A stretch of 64,000 nucleotides of DNA from Syngnathus acus (Eukaryota; Chordata; Actinopteri; Syngnathiformes; Syngnathidae), in the NCBI RefSeq assembly GCF_901709675.1, contig NC_051094.1, forward strand, positions 16,167,501 through 16,231,500, given 5' to 3'. The notes under the pieces were generated by a model. The model did no database searches, was not told the DNA's origin, and saw nothing but the letters and a program-made list of their open reading frames with translations. The first letter of the stretch is position 1; every line of letters starts with the position of its first letter. Made by a program: the position numbers and the translations under genes. Positions 47,001-52,395 of the stretch are shown in pieces.

Positions 47001-48441
47001 GATTGATTGATTGATCGATTGATTCATTGATTGATTCATTCATTCATTCATTCATTCATTCATTCATTGAACATGTAAACGTTGCCTTTTTGTAAATCAG
47101 AGTCTTGTAACTGTGACAACCTTACACATACATTAGTGTTCAGAATAATGCTCGTGCTATGTGAGTAAAAAGATTATTGCAGGTTTTGAGTATATCTTTT
47201 ATGGTTACATGGGAAACAAGATACCAGTAGATTCTCTCATAATTAGATAAGCATATTGTTTTCGTTTCTGATTGATTGGTTGATTCATTGAACATGTAAA
47301 ACATTACCTTTTTGTAAACCTGAGTCTTGTAACTGTGGTAACATACAGTACTGTTCAGAATAATGCTGAGGCGATGTGTCTAAAAAGATTATTCCAGGTT
47401 TTGAGTATATTTTCTATGGTTACATGGGAAACAGGATACCAGTAGATTCTCACAAATCCAATAAGACCAAGCATTGATATGCACACTGTTAAGGCTGTGA
47501 AATTGGGCTACGTATTAGTAAAAAAAAGGAGAAAAGGGGGTGTTTGGTAATTGCCCCCCCATTAAAAACATTTTTTTTGTCAAATTGAAGTTATCTGTTT
47601 TTTGTTTCACGTGTTCTTGCAGAATTGCTCCCAGCCAACCACATTCCTACCTTCTCAGAGAGCGCCCATAAGATCTTGGGACCGCAGCCCACCCACCCCT
47701 TCCAGTCCTGAAACCAGTGAGACGTCTGGACCCCCCAGTTCTAGTTCTACTTCACTAGTTATCAAAAATGGTAGGTTTTTCTGTTCTACATGCTGTTGAG
47801 ACAGATGCCAAATATTAAACGAATCCATGTTCTATTTTTAACAGAAACTGCCATTCACGTGAATATTGAATGATGATTTACCTGTTTATGACATCTTACA
47901 TGCTCATCCATAACGACCTGGGCTTTGGAAATGGGGCCCCTGTTAATGTCCATGGTAGTAGTCCTTTGAGCAATGCATCATTTCCCCACTTACCGTCTCA
48001 GCTCAGGGCCGCAGCACTCAGTCCACCTCATTGCCTGATATCTGCCCTTGCATGCCTCTATGTGTGTGGGATGCTTCTCTGTGTGGTGTGCAACACAAAT
48101 ACGTACTCTATTCAGCAAAGTTAAATTGGGCATTCAAATTAAATCTCTTAATAAAATCTATTTTAGCAGAAAAATAGAGTTTATGAAAAAAAATTGATAG
48201 CTGGGATTTTGTCTTTCAGAGAGTTTCAGAAAAGAAAGTTTCGTGAATTTCTCATTGAAACCAGCACCAGGAAACCAAGTAAGTAACATGTTTCCATTTT
48301 AATTGTATACTTAGTTGAGACTTTTTCTGTAATTGCTGTTTTCATTTGACCAAATACTTATTTGCTGCTGTTCTTTTGAATCAGGTGGTGCAACTCACAG
48401 CATTCAAACCATCAGGTACAATGTTTTTTCACCATAATTGA
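8001..48441 (+). CDS. adgrd2: Adhesion GPCR D2 (GPR144-like), whole gene, 24 coding exons recognised
   Basis: This gene encodes a surface receptor of the adhesion GPCR class (B2), group V (ADGRD). Joining the 24 exons listed separately gives an open frame of about 1,062 residues with all splice phases compatible. The parts in order are: signal peptide 1 to about 18; lectin-like half 40-114; pentraxin 115-322; second lectin-like half 323-364; helical GAIN-A about 365-491; GAIN-B and GPS 492-693; tethered agonist from Thr694; seven helices about 714-960; cytoplasmic tail to the end. ADGRD2 is preferred over ADGRD1 because of recalled family features ([13 protein letters not shown] after TM1, [10 protein letters not shown] in TM3, [13 protein letters not shown] after TM5) and because NR5A lies next door. 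Human ADGRD2 is about 960 residues, so this protein is slightly longer. Receptors of this class self-cleave at the GPS and signal when the Stachel peptide is exposed. The ligand is unknown. The last coding exon is uncertain: the end given is the stop reached by reading through the final donor. Confidence 0.92.
8202..8259 (+). CDS. adgrd2: adgrd2 exon 2: linker after the signal peptide
   Basis: The exon is 58 bp, phase 0 to 1, and encodes residues 16-34 plus one base. It lies between a TGTAG acceptor and a GTAAGT donor. It contains one cysteine (Cys18) and is otherwise polar. No domain is recognised in it. Support comes from phase compatibility and strong splice sites. Confidence 0.68.
8349..8588 (+). 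CDS. adgrd2: adgrd2 exon 3: N-terminal half of a C-type-lectin-like domain
   Basis: The exon is 240 bp, phase 1-1, residues 36-114. The residues follow the first half of a C-type-lectin-like fold: Trp46 and the LVLV strand (beta 1); FSRAESSC with Cys64 (helix 1); SSLATL; a second helix [13 protein letters not shown]; and the strand HVWI (Trp97), where these domains usually read WIG. The second half does not follow directly; the pentraxin exon does. Splice sites are CCCCAG and GTGAGT. The exon boundaries are secure. The domain call is by motif pattern only. Confidence 0.8.
8678..9301 (+). CDS. adgrd2: adgrd2 exon 4: pentraxin/LamG domain
   Basis: The exon is 624 bp, phase 1-1, residues 116-322, and carries a complete pentraxin jelly-roll domain. 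The family signature H-x-C-x-[ST]-W-x-[ST] is exact at HICVTWSS (His211, Cys213, Trp216), and its usual disulfide partner is Cys147 in [10 protein letters not shown]. Other typical pieces are [15 protein letters not shown] and [21 protein letters not shown] and NHS are possible N-glycosylation sites. An acceptor at 8677 rather than at the later GCAG keeps the reading frame. The whole domain in one symmetric exon fits exon shuffling. Confidence 0.94.
10052..10188 (-). repeat. (ATCC)n tract with truncated SINE
   Basis: ATCC/GTCC repeats run into the 3' portion of the SINE family (TATACCACTTGTCTCCAC, GAGCCTATCCCAGCAGTC) in minus orientation. The tRNA-like head is missing. Confidence 0.75.
10232..11180. 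mobile_element. Pogo-like element with transposase tail remnant
   Basis: The termini are TACCGTAGTTTTCGGACTAT and the inverse ending in TTACGGTA. On the minus strand a frame of 63 codons (10540-10731) ends [12 protein letters not shown] followed by an acidic run. This resembles the acidic tail [11 protein letters not shown] seen in the related element at 36704, so it probably is the decayed 3' end of a transposase gene. Confidence 0.7.
12461..12792. mobile_element. Tigger/pogo-like MITE
   Basis: The element has TACAGTGATCCCTTGCTACT at the left and GAGGGATTACTGTA at the right. Internal CGTTTATCGCGG and TATCCGCGATAA segments are typical of Tigger-type termini. It is flanked by TA and has no coding capacity. 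Confidence 0.72.
13389..13511 (+). CDS. adgrd2: adgrd2 exon 5: C-terminal half of the lectin-like domain
   Basis: The exon is 123 bp, phase 1-1, residues 324-363. Three cysteines have the spacing of the end of a C-type-lectin-like domain: GCRTLQI (Cys333), SDC (Cys351) and PLPFIC (Cys359). The final strand LPFIC is typical of the fold. The donor GTATGT at 13512 was preferred over GTGAGT at 13499 because only the former gives phase 1, as exon 6 needs. The Trp-Asn-Asp calcium motif is absent, so calcium-dependent sugar binding is unlikely. Confidence 0.78.
13512..14481 (+). other. adgrd2 intron 5
   Basis: Mostly unassigned sequence. A decayed SINE-like stretch with GGGTTCAATTCTGG and GAGTTTGCATGTGCTTGTG lies around 13790-13865. 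Confidence 0.55.
14482..14576 (+). CDS. adgrd2: adgrd2 exon 6: start of the GAIN region
   Basis: The exon is 95 bp, phase 1 to 0, residues 365-395. It is helical and polar, with an NNT sequon near the end, bounded by CCCAG and GTAGAA. It probably links the lectin-like/pentraxin part to GAIN subdomain A. Confidence 0.82.
14577..15669 (+). other. adgrd2 intron 6
   Basis: It contains a dispersed repeat starting ACAAACCCCGATTCCAATGA (about 14663) and a second terminal-repeat-like segment starting TACAGTGGTACCTCTACTTA (15363) that resembles fish pogo/Tigger MITE ends. Confidence 0.5.
15670..15957 (+). CDS. adgrd2: adgrd2 exon 7: GAIN subdomain A helices
   Basis: The exon is 288 bp, phase 0-0, residues 396-491. 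The encoded segment is rich in Leu, Gln and Ser with heptad-like hydrophobic spacing, typical of the helical GAIN-A half ([42 protein letters not shown]). An NHT sequon is present. The splice sites are TCTCAG and GTAGCA. Confidence 0.9.
16347..16712 (-). mobile_element. Full-length tRNA-derived SINE with 12-bp target duplication
   Basis: On the minus strand the head reads GGCGCACTGGGTAGCACGTC with B-box GGGTTCGATTCC, then a body and a (GGAT)n tail. The direct repeat AAGCATGGAGAT at 16335-16346 and 16713-16724 is a perfect target-site duplication. It is well preserved and so probably young. Confidence 0.9.
18110..18430 (+). repeat. Dispersed repeat (CAAATCAAAT...CTTTATT family)
   Basis: The segment shares GGGCAAGGAAAAACTCAAAA, GGGGAAATGAGAAACCTTGA and TGGATGCAGAGAGG with the copy at 43969-44210. 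The family is common in fish but I cannot class it from here. Confidence 0.65.
19620..19960. mobile_element. hAT-like MITE (CAGGGGTGTCAAACTC termini)
   Basis: The left end CAGGGGTGTCAAACTCA and right end TTGAGTTTGACACC are inverted. GGGCCGCATTGTAG and ACGGGCCACATAAAAT lie just inside. A related copy lies at 33211-33519. The start CAGGGG suggests hAT. Confidence 0.65.
21302..21413 (+). CDS. adgrd2: adgrd2 exon 8: GAIN subdomain A/B junction
   Basis: The exon is 112 bp, phase 0 to 1, residues 492-528. [19 protein letters not shown] is the last GAIN-A helix, and LTFHSPNI starts the beta-sheet half. The splice sites are TTCCAG and GTGAGT. Confidence 0.88.
21414..22441 (+). other. adgrd2 intron 8
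   Basis: Nothing coding was seen. A repeat fragment with GGTTCGAATCGCTTCTGAAC around 22215-22312 looks like the border of a dispersed element rather than a tRNA gene. Confidence 0.5.
22442..22576 (+). CDS. adgrd2: adgrd2 exon 9: GAIN subdomain B
   Basis: The exon is 135 bp, phase 1-1, residues 530-573. It reads [15 protein letters not shown] through [15 protein letters not shown] and includes two cysteines (CGPEN and SDC). Splice sites are TTACAG and GTAGAC. The longer open frame around it is chance. Confidence 0.85.
22577..22917 (+). other. adgrd2 intron 9
   Basis: AT-rich, 341 bp, with no recognisable feature. Confidence 0.6.
22918..23026 (+). CDS. adgrd2: adgrd2 exon 10: GAIN subdomain B
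   Basis: The exon is 109 bp, phase 1 to 2, residues 575-609. It reads [19 protein letters not shown] and then a glycosylatable NIS, ending TVTDGSQ. Splice sites are GGACAG and GTATCC. Confidence 0.86.
23300..23405 (+). CDS. adgrd2: adgrd2 exon 11: GAIN subdomain B strands
   Basis: The exon is 106 bp, phase 2 to 0, residues 611-645. [17 protein letters not shown] and [10 protein letters not shown] match the beta strands before the GPS, the last being the usual 'I.f.l.h' strand. Splice sites are TTTAG and GTGAGG. Confidence 0.87.
23485..23540 (+). CDS. adgrd2: adgrd2 exon 12: small exon opening the GPS motif
   Basis: The exon is 56 bp, phase 0 to 2, residues 646-663, between an AATAG acceptor and a GTAAGT donor. 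It encodes the first GPS cysteine in VCAFWDFN (Cys656), expected to pair with Cys688. It was found by reading the gap between exons 11 and 13, where the GPS lacked its CxFWD part, and the phases then close. Confidence 0.84.
23717..23843 (+). CDS. adgrd2: adgrd2 exon 13: GPS cleavage site and tethered agonist
   Basis: The exon is 127 bp, phase 2 to 0, residues 665-706. [18 protein letters not shown] and TNFALLLQ form a complete GPS. Self-cleavage is expected between Thr693 and Thr694 (bases 23804/23805) in the H-x-T motif. The new N-terminus [13 protein letters not shown] would be the Stachel agonist. All GPS cysteines (676, 688, 690, with 656 from exon 12) are present. Confidence 0.95.
23962..24065 (+). 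CDS. adgrd2: adgrd2 exon 14: transmembrane helix 1
   Basis: The exon is 104 bp, phase 0 to 2, residues 707-740. A polar lead [10 protein letters not shown] is followed by the hydrophobic helix [18 protein letters not shown] and on to LFIAV. Splice sites are TTTAG and GTGAGT. Confidence 0.93.
24327..24429 (+). CDS. adgrd2: adgrd2 exon 15: intracellular loop 1 and transmembrane helix 2
   Basis: The exon is 103 bp, phase 2 to 0, residues 742-775. [18 protein letters not shown] leads into [12 protein letters not shown]. The R-T-x-x-H-K-N loop is characteristic of class B2 receptors. Confidence 0.94.
24430..26739 (+). other. adgrd2 intron 15
   Basis: It contains a pogo-like MITE (24602-24993) and a short TCAAGTCAAGTTTATTTAAA dispersed repeat (26513-26570). 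The rest is unassigned. Confidence 0.6.
24602..24993. mobile_element. Non-autonomous pogo-like MITE, 392 bp
   Basis: The ends are TACCGTATTTTCCGGACTAT and TCCGGAAAATACGGTA, nearly perfect inverted repeats. It is a shorter relative of the element at 5141 and keeps the same GGTGCGCCTTATAGTCCGG repeats near the right end. Good preservation suggests recent activity. Confidence 0.88.
26740..26893 (+). CDS. adgrd2: adgrd2 exon 16: transmembrane helix 3 to start of helix 4
   Basis: The exon is 154 bp, phase 0 to 1, residues 776-826. It holds the TM3 cysteine in GACFVV, the B2 hallmark [12 protein letters not shown], and the start of TM4, KLYYIIGWG. Splice sites are CTGCAG and GTAAGC. Confidence 0.95.
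26894..27754 (+). other. adgrd2 intron 16
   Basis: It holds a (CA)n tract at 27294-27354. Nothing else was recognised. Confidence 0.6.
27294..27354. repeat. (CA)n microsatellite
   Basis: Imperfect CA repeat, the longest pure run near 27328-27352. Confidence 0.93.
27755..27888 (+). CDS. adgrd2: adgrd2 exon 17: transmembrane helix 4, loop 2, helix 5
   Basis: The exon is 134 bp, phase 1 to 0, residues 828-871. [11 protein letters not shown] is TM4. [19 protein letters not shown] carries the conserved extracellular-loop-2 cysteine and tryptophan, followed by TM5. Confidence 0.95.
27889..28732 (+). other. adgrd2 intron 17
   Basis: About 350 bp of this intron is a SINE insertion (27972-28322). 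The remainder is unassigned. Confidence 0.65.
27972..28322 (+). mobile_element. tRNA-derived SINE with 11-bp target duplication
   Basis: Head GGCTGCACTGGTTAGCACAT, B-box GGGTTCGATTCC and tail AAAATGGATGGATGG, in sense orientation with adgrd2. It is flanked by ATCTCATGCAA at 27961-27971 and 28323-28333. Confidence 0.9.
28733..28848 (+). CDS. adgrd2: adgrd2 exon 18: end of helix 5 and intracellular loop 3
   Basis: The exon is 116 bp, phase 0 to 2, residues 872-909. [19 protein letters not shown] ends TM5, and the basic stretch RRRAKMLSP starts intracellular loop 3, a G-protein contact region in this class. The [12 protein letters not shown] pattern is one of the reasons for calling ADGRD2. Confidence 0.94.
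28849..30794 (+). other. adgrd2 intron 18
   Basis: It holds the right part of a Tigger-like MITE (about 29690-29767, TATCCGCGATAAATGAGGGA) and a 5'-truncated SINE (29880-30006). No exon was seen. Confidence 0.6.
29880..30006 (+). mobile_element. 5'-truncated SINE
   Basis: Only the 3' third of the SINE is present (TGCGATTGGCTGGCAACCGG to GGATGGATGG). Truncation at the 5' end fits aborted target-primed reverse transcription. Confidence 0.8.
30795..30915 (+). CDS. adgrd2: adgrd2 exon 19: transmembrane helix 6 and first part of helix 7
   Basis: The exon is 121 bp, phase 2 to 0, residues 911-950. [20 protein letters not shown] is TM6 with the P-x-x-G-x-x-W toggle motif, and [11 protein letters not shown] begins TM7. 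A 15.8-kb intron follows. Confidence 0.95.
33211..33519. mobile_element. hAT-like MITE, second copy
   Basis: It starts CAGGTGTCAAACTCAAGCCC and ends with ACACACCTG. GGTGTATGG occurs just outside both ends and may be the target duplication. Internal CGGCCCGCCGCATTATTTTC and GTGGCCCGCGAAGAC match the inverse of the 19620 copy. Confidence 0.65.
33941..34204 (+). mobile_element. 5'-truncated SINE followed by (TTA)n
   Basis: The body starts at CCCCGGGCCCGCGTGGGTTT and ends AAAATGGATGGATGG. The tRNA-like head is missing. A short (ATT)n tract runs to 34237. An older inverted fragment of the same family follows to about 34440. Confidence 0.8.
36704..37720. mobile_element. Pogo-like deletion derivative with transposase end pieces
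   Basis: The left end is a diverged version of the CGTATTTTCCGGACTATAAGG terminus. An ATG at 37024 opens a short frame beginning [12 protein letters not shown], and around 37145 a frame ends [16 protein letters not shown] and stop, as if the middle of a transposase was lost. A separate 341-bp element interrupts it at 37273. The right end is weak, so its coordinate is approximate. Confidence 0.55.
37273..37613. mobile_element. Inserted element bounded by TGTCACG / CGTGACA
   Basis: A 341-bp unit with 7-bp inverted termini, flanked by TATAC and TTTAC (4 of 5 alike). The TG...CA ends would also fit a solo LTR. GGACCAGGGTTTATTGGCG lies near the left end. A long minus-strand frame across it is not protein-like. 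Confidence 0.5.
39057..39155. repeat. GC-rich tandem array, 10-bp unit
   Basis: About nine or ten copies of ACGCAGCGCG. The repeats create arginine/alanine-rich frames on both strands that should not be called genes. Confidence 0.93.
39419..40466. repeat. 524-bp tandem duplication inside the pogo-like element
   Basis: The segment 39419-39942 recurs at 39943-40466 with only a few differences (for example GCCTGGAAG versus GCCTGTAAG). Each unit contains AATAAAGAGCC and a TTTAATGATTTAGAGTGCAC stretch. Copy B has one unit only. Confidence 0.92.
41117..42331 (-). mobile_element. Pogo-like element, copy B, inverted relative to copy A
   Basis: Ends are TACCGTAATTCTCGGACTAT and TAGTCCGAAAATTACGGTA. 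Its interior is the reverse complement of copy A with a single 524-bp unit. The tandem array has changed to a 14-bp unit, and a Tigger-like piece (TCCCTTGCTACATTGCGG at 42181) lies near the right end. The two copies are separated by 485 bp. Confidence 0.86.
42068..42156. repeat. GC-rich tandem array, 14-bp unit
   Basis: About six copies of GACGTCGCGCTGCT, occupying the same place in copy B as the 10-bp array in copy A. Confidence 0.92.
43969..44210 (+). repeat. Dispersed repeat (TCAAGTCAAGTTTATTTGTA family)
   Basis: It begins with tandem TCAAG, then TTTATTTGTATAGCCC, and goes on to GGATGCAGAGAGGGCAC. Shorter copies of its start are at 26513 and 60547, and a related copy is at 18110. Confidence 0.75.
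44669..45399 (+). mobile_element. Deleted transposon with BED-finger-like remnant
   Basis: Inverted ends TAGGGTGACCAGA and TCTGGTCACCCTA are flanked by GGTTATG at 44662-44668 and 45400-45406. The frame contains [16 protein letters not shown] followed by [17 protein letters not shown] and a histidine, which resembles the N-terminal zinc-binding part of hAT-type transposases. The catalytic part is missing. Confidence 0.78.
45894..45927. repeat. (ACAAT)n microsatellite
   Basis: About six or seven ACAAT units. Confidence 0.9.
46700..46741 (+). CDS. adgrd2: adgrd2 exon 20: end of transmembrane helix 7
   Basis: This 42-bp, phase 0-0 exon encodes residues 951-964, [14 protein letters not shown]. 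It continues LNAFQ from exon 19 into the conserved QGLYIFL motif of TM7 and the start of helix 8. Splice sites are CCGCAG and GTATGT. It is the first coding sequence after the giant intron. Confidence 0.94.
46865..46918 (+). CDS. adgrd2: adgrd2 exon 21: helix 8 and proximal tail
   Basis: The exon is 54 bp, phase 0-0, residues 965-982. [18 protein letters not shown] is the basic amphipathic stretch (E-V-R-x-A) that follows TM7 in adhesion GPCRs. Confidence 0.92.
46919..47622 (+). other. adgrd2 intron 21 with duplicated segment
   Basis: It contains (GATT)n/(CATT)n at 46989-47068 and two copies, 281 bp apart, of a segment with GTTCAGAATAATGCT, AGGTTTTGAGTATAT and TGGTTACATGGGAAACA. This is part of a dispersed fish repeat that continues to about 47560. 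Confidence 0.7.
47623..47770 (+). CDS. adgrd2: adgrd2 exon 22: Ser/Pro-rich cytoplasmic tail
   Basis: The exon is 148 bp, phase 0 to 1, residues 983-1031. It is low-complexity, rich in Ser, Pro and Thr ([20 protein letters not shown]), with several possible proline-directed phosphorylation sites. Splice sites are TTGCAG and GTAGGT. Confidence 0.85.
47771..48219 (+). other. adgrd2 intron 22
   Basis: 449 bp with no recognisable element. Confidence 0.55.
48220..48278 (+). CDS. adgrd2: adgrd2 exon 23: cytoplasmic tail
   Basis: The exon is 59 bp, phase 1 to 0, residues 1033-1051 ([19 protein letters not shown]), between TTTCAG and GTAAGT. Phases fit both neighbours. Confidence 0.82.
48385..48441 (+). 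CDS. adgrd2: adgrd2 exon 24: C-terminal exon, exact end uncertain
   Basis: The acceptor ATCAG gives [11 protein letters not shown] in phase 0. A donor-like GGTACA at 48415-48420 could end this exon at 48415 in phase 1, with a tiny final exon farther on. If it is not used, the frame runs to a TGA at 48439-48441. Splice-site strength does not settle which is right. Confidence 0.6.
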   Translation: MVQLTAFKPSGTMFFHHN

Positions 48442-48559
48442 GGAGAAAATGTATTCAGCATTGTCAAATGTAAATTTGTAGAAAACCAATCTATCATTTA
48501 TTTTGATTTCACAAATGGAAACCTGCTTCAAAGCACTCATTCTTGATCTTACGCGGGGT

Positions 48560-48720
48560 GTCGATTCATTATTGAGCAAGATGAAGCACACAGTCCTGGG
48601 GCTGCAGCACAATCCTAACCACACAGTCAAGATGTTAAAAAAAAGTTTCTTCAGGACAATACTATGAATGTCCTTGAGTGGTCCAGCAACAGCCCAGATT
48701 TGAATCTAATAAAACATCAT
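48560..48720 (+). mobile_element. Tc1-like transposase remnant
   Basis: Bases around 48668-48718 read NVLEWSSNSPDLNLIKH, matching the SPDLNPIE region of the Tc1/mariner catalytic domain. Flanking frames are broken. Confidence 0.65.
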
Positions 48721-48894
48721 GTCATAAAATGGATGTGCACCGCCACTCCCCATCTAAAATGATGACAATGGACAAGTGTAAATTGAAATGTGCAAATGCT
48801 TGTAGTATGTATGTTATTTTTTCAATTATTTACTTATTTAGTTATGAATTATTTTGTTCAACATGTTCCCCTCTGTGAGCCGTCAGCTTATCAT

Positions 48895-49800
48895 GGTAGA
48901 GGGCGTGCCATGGTAAAGTGTTTCCCAATGATCGTATAGGAGCTAGTAAGTTGTCAGGGGCTTTGTGATTTTGGCAGGATCACCCAGGGAAACAGGTCCT
49001 AGGTGAGAGAACAAATAAAGCACATCTCAAAGACCCTTTATGATGATGCGCTCGCTTACCAGTGCTTGTACATCAGACTGAGGCTGCACCCATACCGGGA
49101 ACAGCCCAAAAAGGCAATGTGGGTCCCCTTTCCCATGGGCTCACCACCGGTGTGGTCTGTGGTCAGATGTCCAGTGAGCTGGGCAGCAGCCAGAGGGGAA
49201 TTTGGTGATCTGATCCACAGCAACAGAAGCTAGCTCTCAGAACATGGAACGTCACCTCTCTGACAAGAAAGAACCTTGAACTGATGTGAGAGGCAGAGAA
49301 GTTGGTTTCAATGGTGGTGGAATATGCCGGTCTGACCTCAATTTCACCGACACGTGGGTATTTAATAGTTGGGAAGGATGAGAAGGGTAAAACGTGAGAT
49401 TGACAGGCGAATCGGTGCAGAGTCTGCACTGAAGCTGATTATGTCAGTCCGTTGTGGTTAAGGAACTGAGCTAAAAAGTAAAGCTGACAATTTATCAGTC
49501 ACTTTAGGTCATCTAGAAGGGGCTCAGAGTAGAGCTGCTGCTTCTCCTCCACATTGAGTGGATCCAGATGAGGTGGCTCGGGCATCTAATTAGAATGCTA
49601 AACTCCTCCTTGGAGACGTGATACGGCCATGTGTTACTGGGTGGAGGCCCAGACGACGACTCAAGACACATTGAGGTATTATGATTCTCAGCTGGCCTGG
49701 TAGTGCCTCAGGATGCGCCCAAAAGAGCTGGATGAAGTGGCTGGGGAGAGGGAAGTCTAGGCTTCCCTGTTAAAGCTACTGACCCTGCGACCTAAGCAGA
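48895..49800 (+). mobile_element. Non-LTR retrotransposon (LINE) fragment, internally deleted
   Basis: TWNVTSL at 49242-49262 matches the start of an apurinic-type endonuclease domain. Downstream, 49505-49790 (GAGGTGGCTCGGGCATCTAA, GAAGTGGCTGGGGAGAGGGA) is the 3' part of the same kind of element. The reverse transcriptase between them is missing and frames are broken. Confidence 0.65.
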
Positions 49801-51879
49801 AGAAAATAAATATTTTTTTATTGGTTAATAAAAATTGTGATCTGTCATTTGTTTCATTAATTTGACTGCACTGATTTACTATGTGAATGGGGTTAGAATA
49901 ATCACTTGGTGACTTTGTGCATGTATAGTCGAGCATGAGACAGAACATTTTAATTCAAAATCTAAAAAAGAATTGCCAATGACAATTATAAAGCCCGGCA
50001 GCAAGGCCAAGAAGGGCCAATGTAGTTTTGCATCTCCATTCATCTGTGCGGTACACATCATTAGGCCTGTGTGAAAACTGTTTTTTGTGTTCTGAATTAG
50101 AAGGCACAGAGAACAGATGGTGCAGAGGGTTAAGTCACTTTCAATAGCACCAATTTGCCCATCAGTGGCAAGAACCAAGTTTAAAATTGAATCATTAAAT
50201 GTTTTAGCGTCTGTGAAGAACGCCTGCTGGATGCTGGAGTGCTCCTGGGTGTTCATTGTTGGCTAATGAGACAAAGAAGAAGTTCATTCCACTAATCATC
50301 AATGGCCATGTCTGGCTATTCAGAGCATCAGCCATTAACCACTCTAACACCTGCTCTCTCTCTCACTCCACTTTTCAATTGGCATCCCTTCTTATCTTAT
50401 ATTATCTTTTGTACGCAAACACACTTGCATGCAATACCAAAACATCCTATTCTGATGTAGTCATATCCAATGCCCTTGTCTGTATTTCACGACAGGTTGT
50501 TGAACGGAAAATGGACTCCCACCCTGATACTCAATTCATCGTAACCTTGGATCACACTGAAAGAGTGTAGAACTGGACACACAATTTGAATGCATGGCTA
50601 CTACACACGGATACACAAGTCTTGGTGATGTAGATGAAACTCAAAATAGTGGATAAAGTGCTCCATGTTATACAATGCGGATGTTTGGTTCTTTATAGAG
50701 CTTCGCACTGAAATTGCATAAATAACGACGCATGCTCCTTTTTGATTTAGAATATGGTGTATTTGTATGCTTTCATCATTGGACAAAGGGACAAGATTTT
50801 GGTGATCGGGCAGTCTCTGGTCGTCATTTTAAAACCGATTACATACTTACTCAAACTTTCCAAGTATGATGAGGAATCAACAGCGTTGTCATGCACATCT
50901 TATTTGATTAGAAAGACTTAAAAGTCTTCTTTTACTTGAAGACTGAGACATCCACTCAGAAACATATGAAAATGACATCTAAAATGGCCACCTTTTATTT
51001 TCAGAATCTGTCGCATAATAACTACTGTAGTTTCAAGTGTCATTTAAAAAAAAGCGGACGCTGCGTACTGTATGTGTTGATCAAATCTTAGCAGAAAGTG
51101 TCAAAGGGAGAAACACACCTGTAAAATTGAAGTTTTTGTGATGTAAAAAAATGACATCTTGCATTTCACAAGTAATTACTGAATTTTTTAACATAATCTG
51201 AAAATATGTTCTAACATTCATTTGGGAAGAGAGCAAAAGGTTTTGTCGGGGTGCTTTTAACAGGAGCAGTTTTCATAATGAATAAACTCCTGTTACATAA
51301 GAACATACTTCTCATAGATTCATTTTGATTAAGTTTTTACTATTGTAATAGTTACTTTTTCAGCTACATTTTACATGTATAAAAGGCAACAAAATGTTGA
51401 AAGATATCAGTCTGGAGAAAATTAGACATAATTTCTTCTGCATTAAATATTCAACTGTATCCTGGACTTACCTTCAAAATAAAATAAAAGAACCAAAATT
51501 CAATATTGATACTGCCACTGTCTGCTAATAATATGGTTGTATCATGCTGTAATCATGCGGCAGAAAAGGCTCTTAATATTGATATTGATGCAGGCTGCCT
51601 GATTCGTACGTGTTGTGTTTCCTATTTCTAAATGATATTTAGCTGCCATAGCATTTCAAAGCATTTTTATCAGCTTGGAACCTTCTGCAGTGTTGGCATT
51701 TGAGCAACCAGGAGGAAATCACAAAAGATTCGAAAGAACATCAGTTATGATTTCATACTGCACGATACAATATACATACAGTATAAACGAAGATTTAAAA
51801 CACAACAGCATATCACTCTGATAATATTGGTGAAGCAGTGCAGCGTGGCGACGAGTGATGTGAGAGAAGAGGGTCACAG

Positions 51880-52060
51880 TTCCAACTATTGAACAGCTTC
51901 AGAACTATCTATCAATAAGCCGAAAAAGAATTTCACCTTTCAGGACGACAACTTGCCTTCACAAAGGAAATGGTTGGAATTGTCTAGTCACAACTCAGAC
52001 CTAAATACAATTGGATATCCATGAGGTGATCTTAAGTGGACTGTGGATTAGAGATGTCCT
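51880..52060 (+). mobile_element. Second Tc1-like remnant
   Basis: GAATTGTCTAGTCACAACTC through GGTGATCTTAAGTGG resembles the SPDLNPIENLWGDLKR coding region of Tc1-type transposases, with stops and frameshifts. Confidence 0.5.
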
Positions 52061-52131
52061 TGCAGTGTGCGTAACACTTTTTTGTAGCTTTTTGACACTA
52101 CAAAAGTCCGAGAGTGACTGTTAGTCACAGT

Positions 52132-52168
52132 AAAACACACAAATACACACATACATGGTGTGTATGCG

Positions 52169-52206
<38 letters not shown>

Positions 52207-52395
52207 CATATATATGTATATACACGTGTGTGTGTAAGTGTATATGAATGTATGTGTATGTATGTTTGTGTGTGTGTGCTTGTGTGTGTGTGGGGGGGGT
52301 GCGTGTGTAAGTGTATATGTATGTCGTGTATGTGCGTGTGTGCGTGTGCGCGTATGTGTGTGTACACAGGTGTGTGTATGCGTGTGTGTAAGCAT
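52132..52395. repeat. Compound (TA)n/(TG)n microsatellite
   Basis: TA-rich, then TG-rich with a GGGGGGGG run at 52293. Long frames on both strands are repeat artefacts. Confidence 0.95.
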
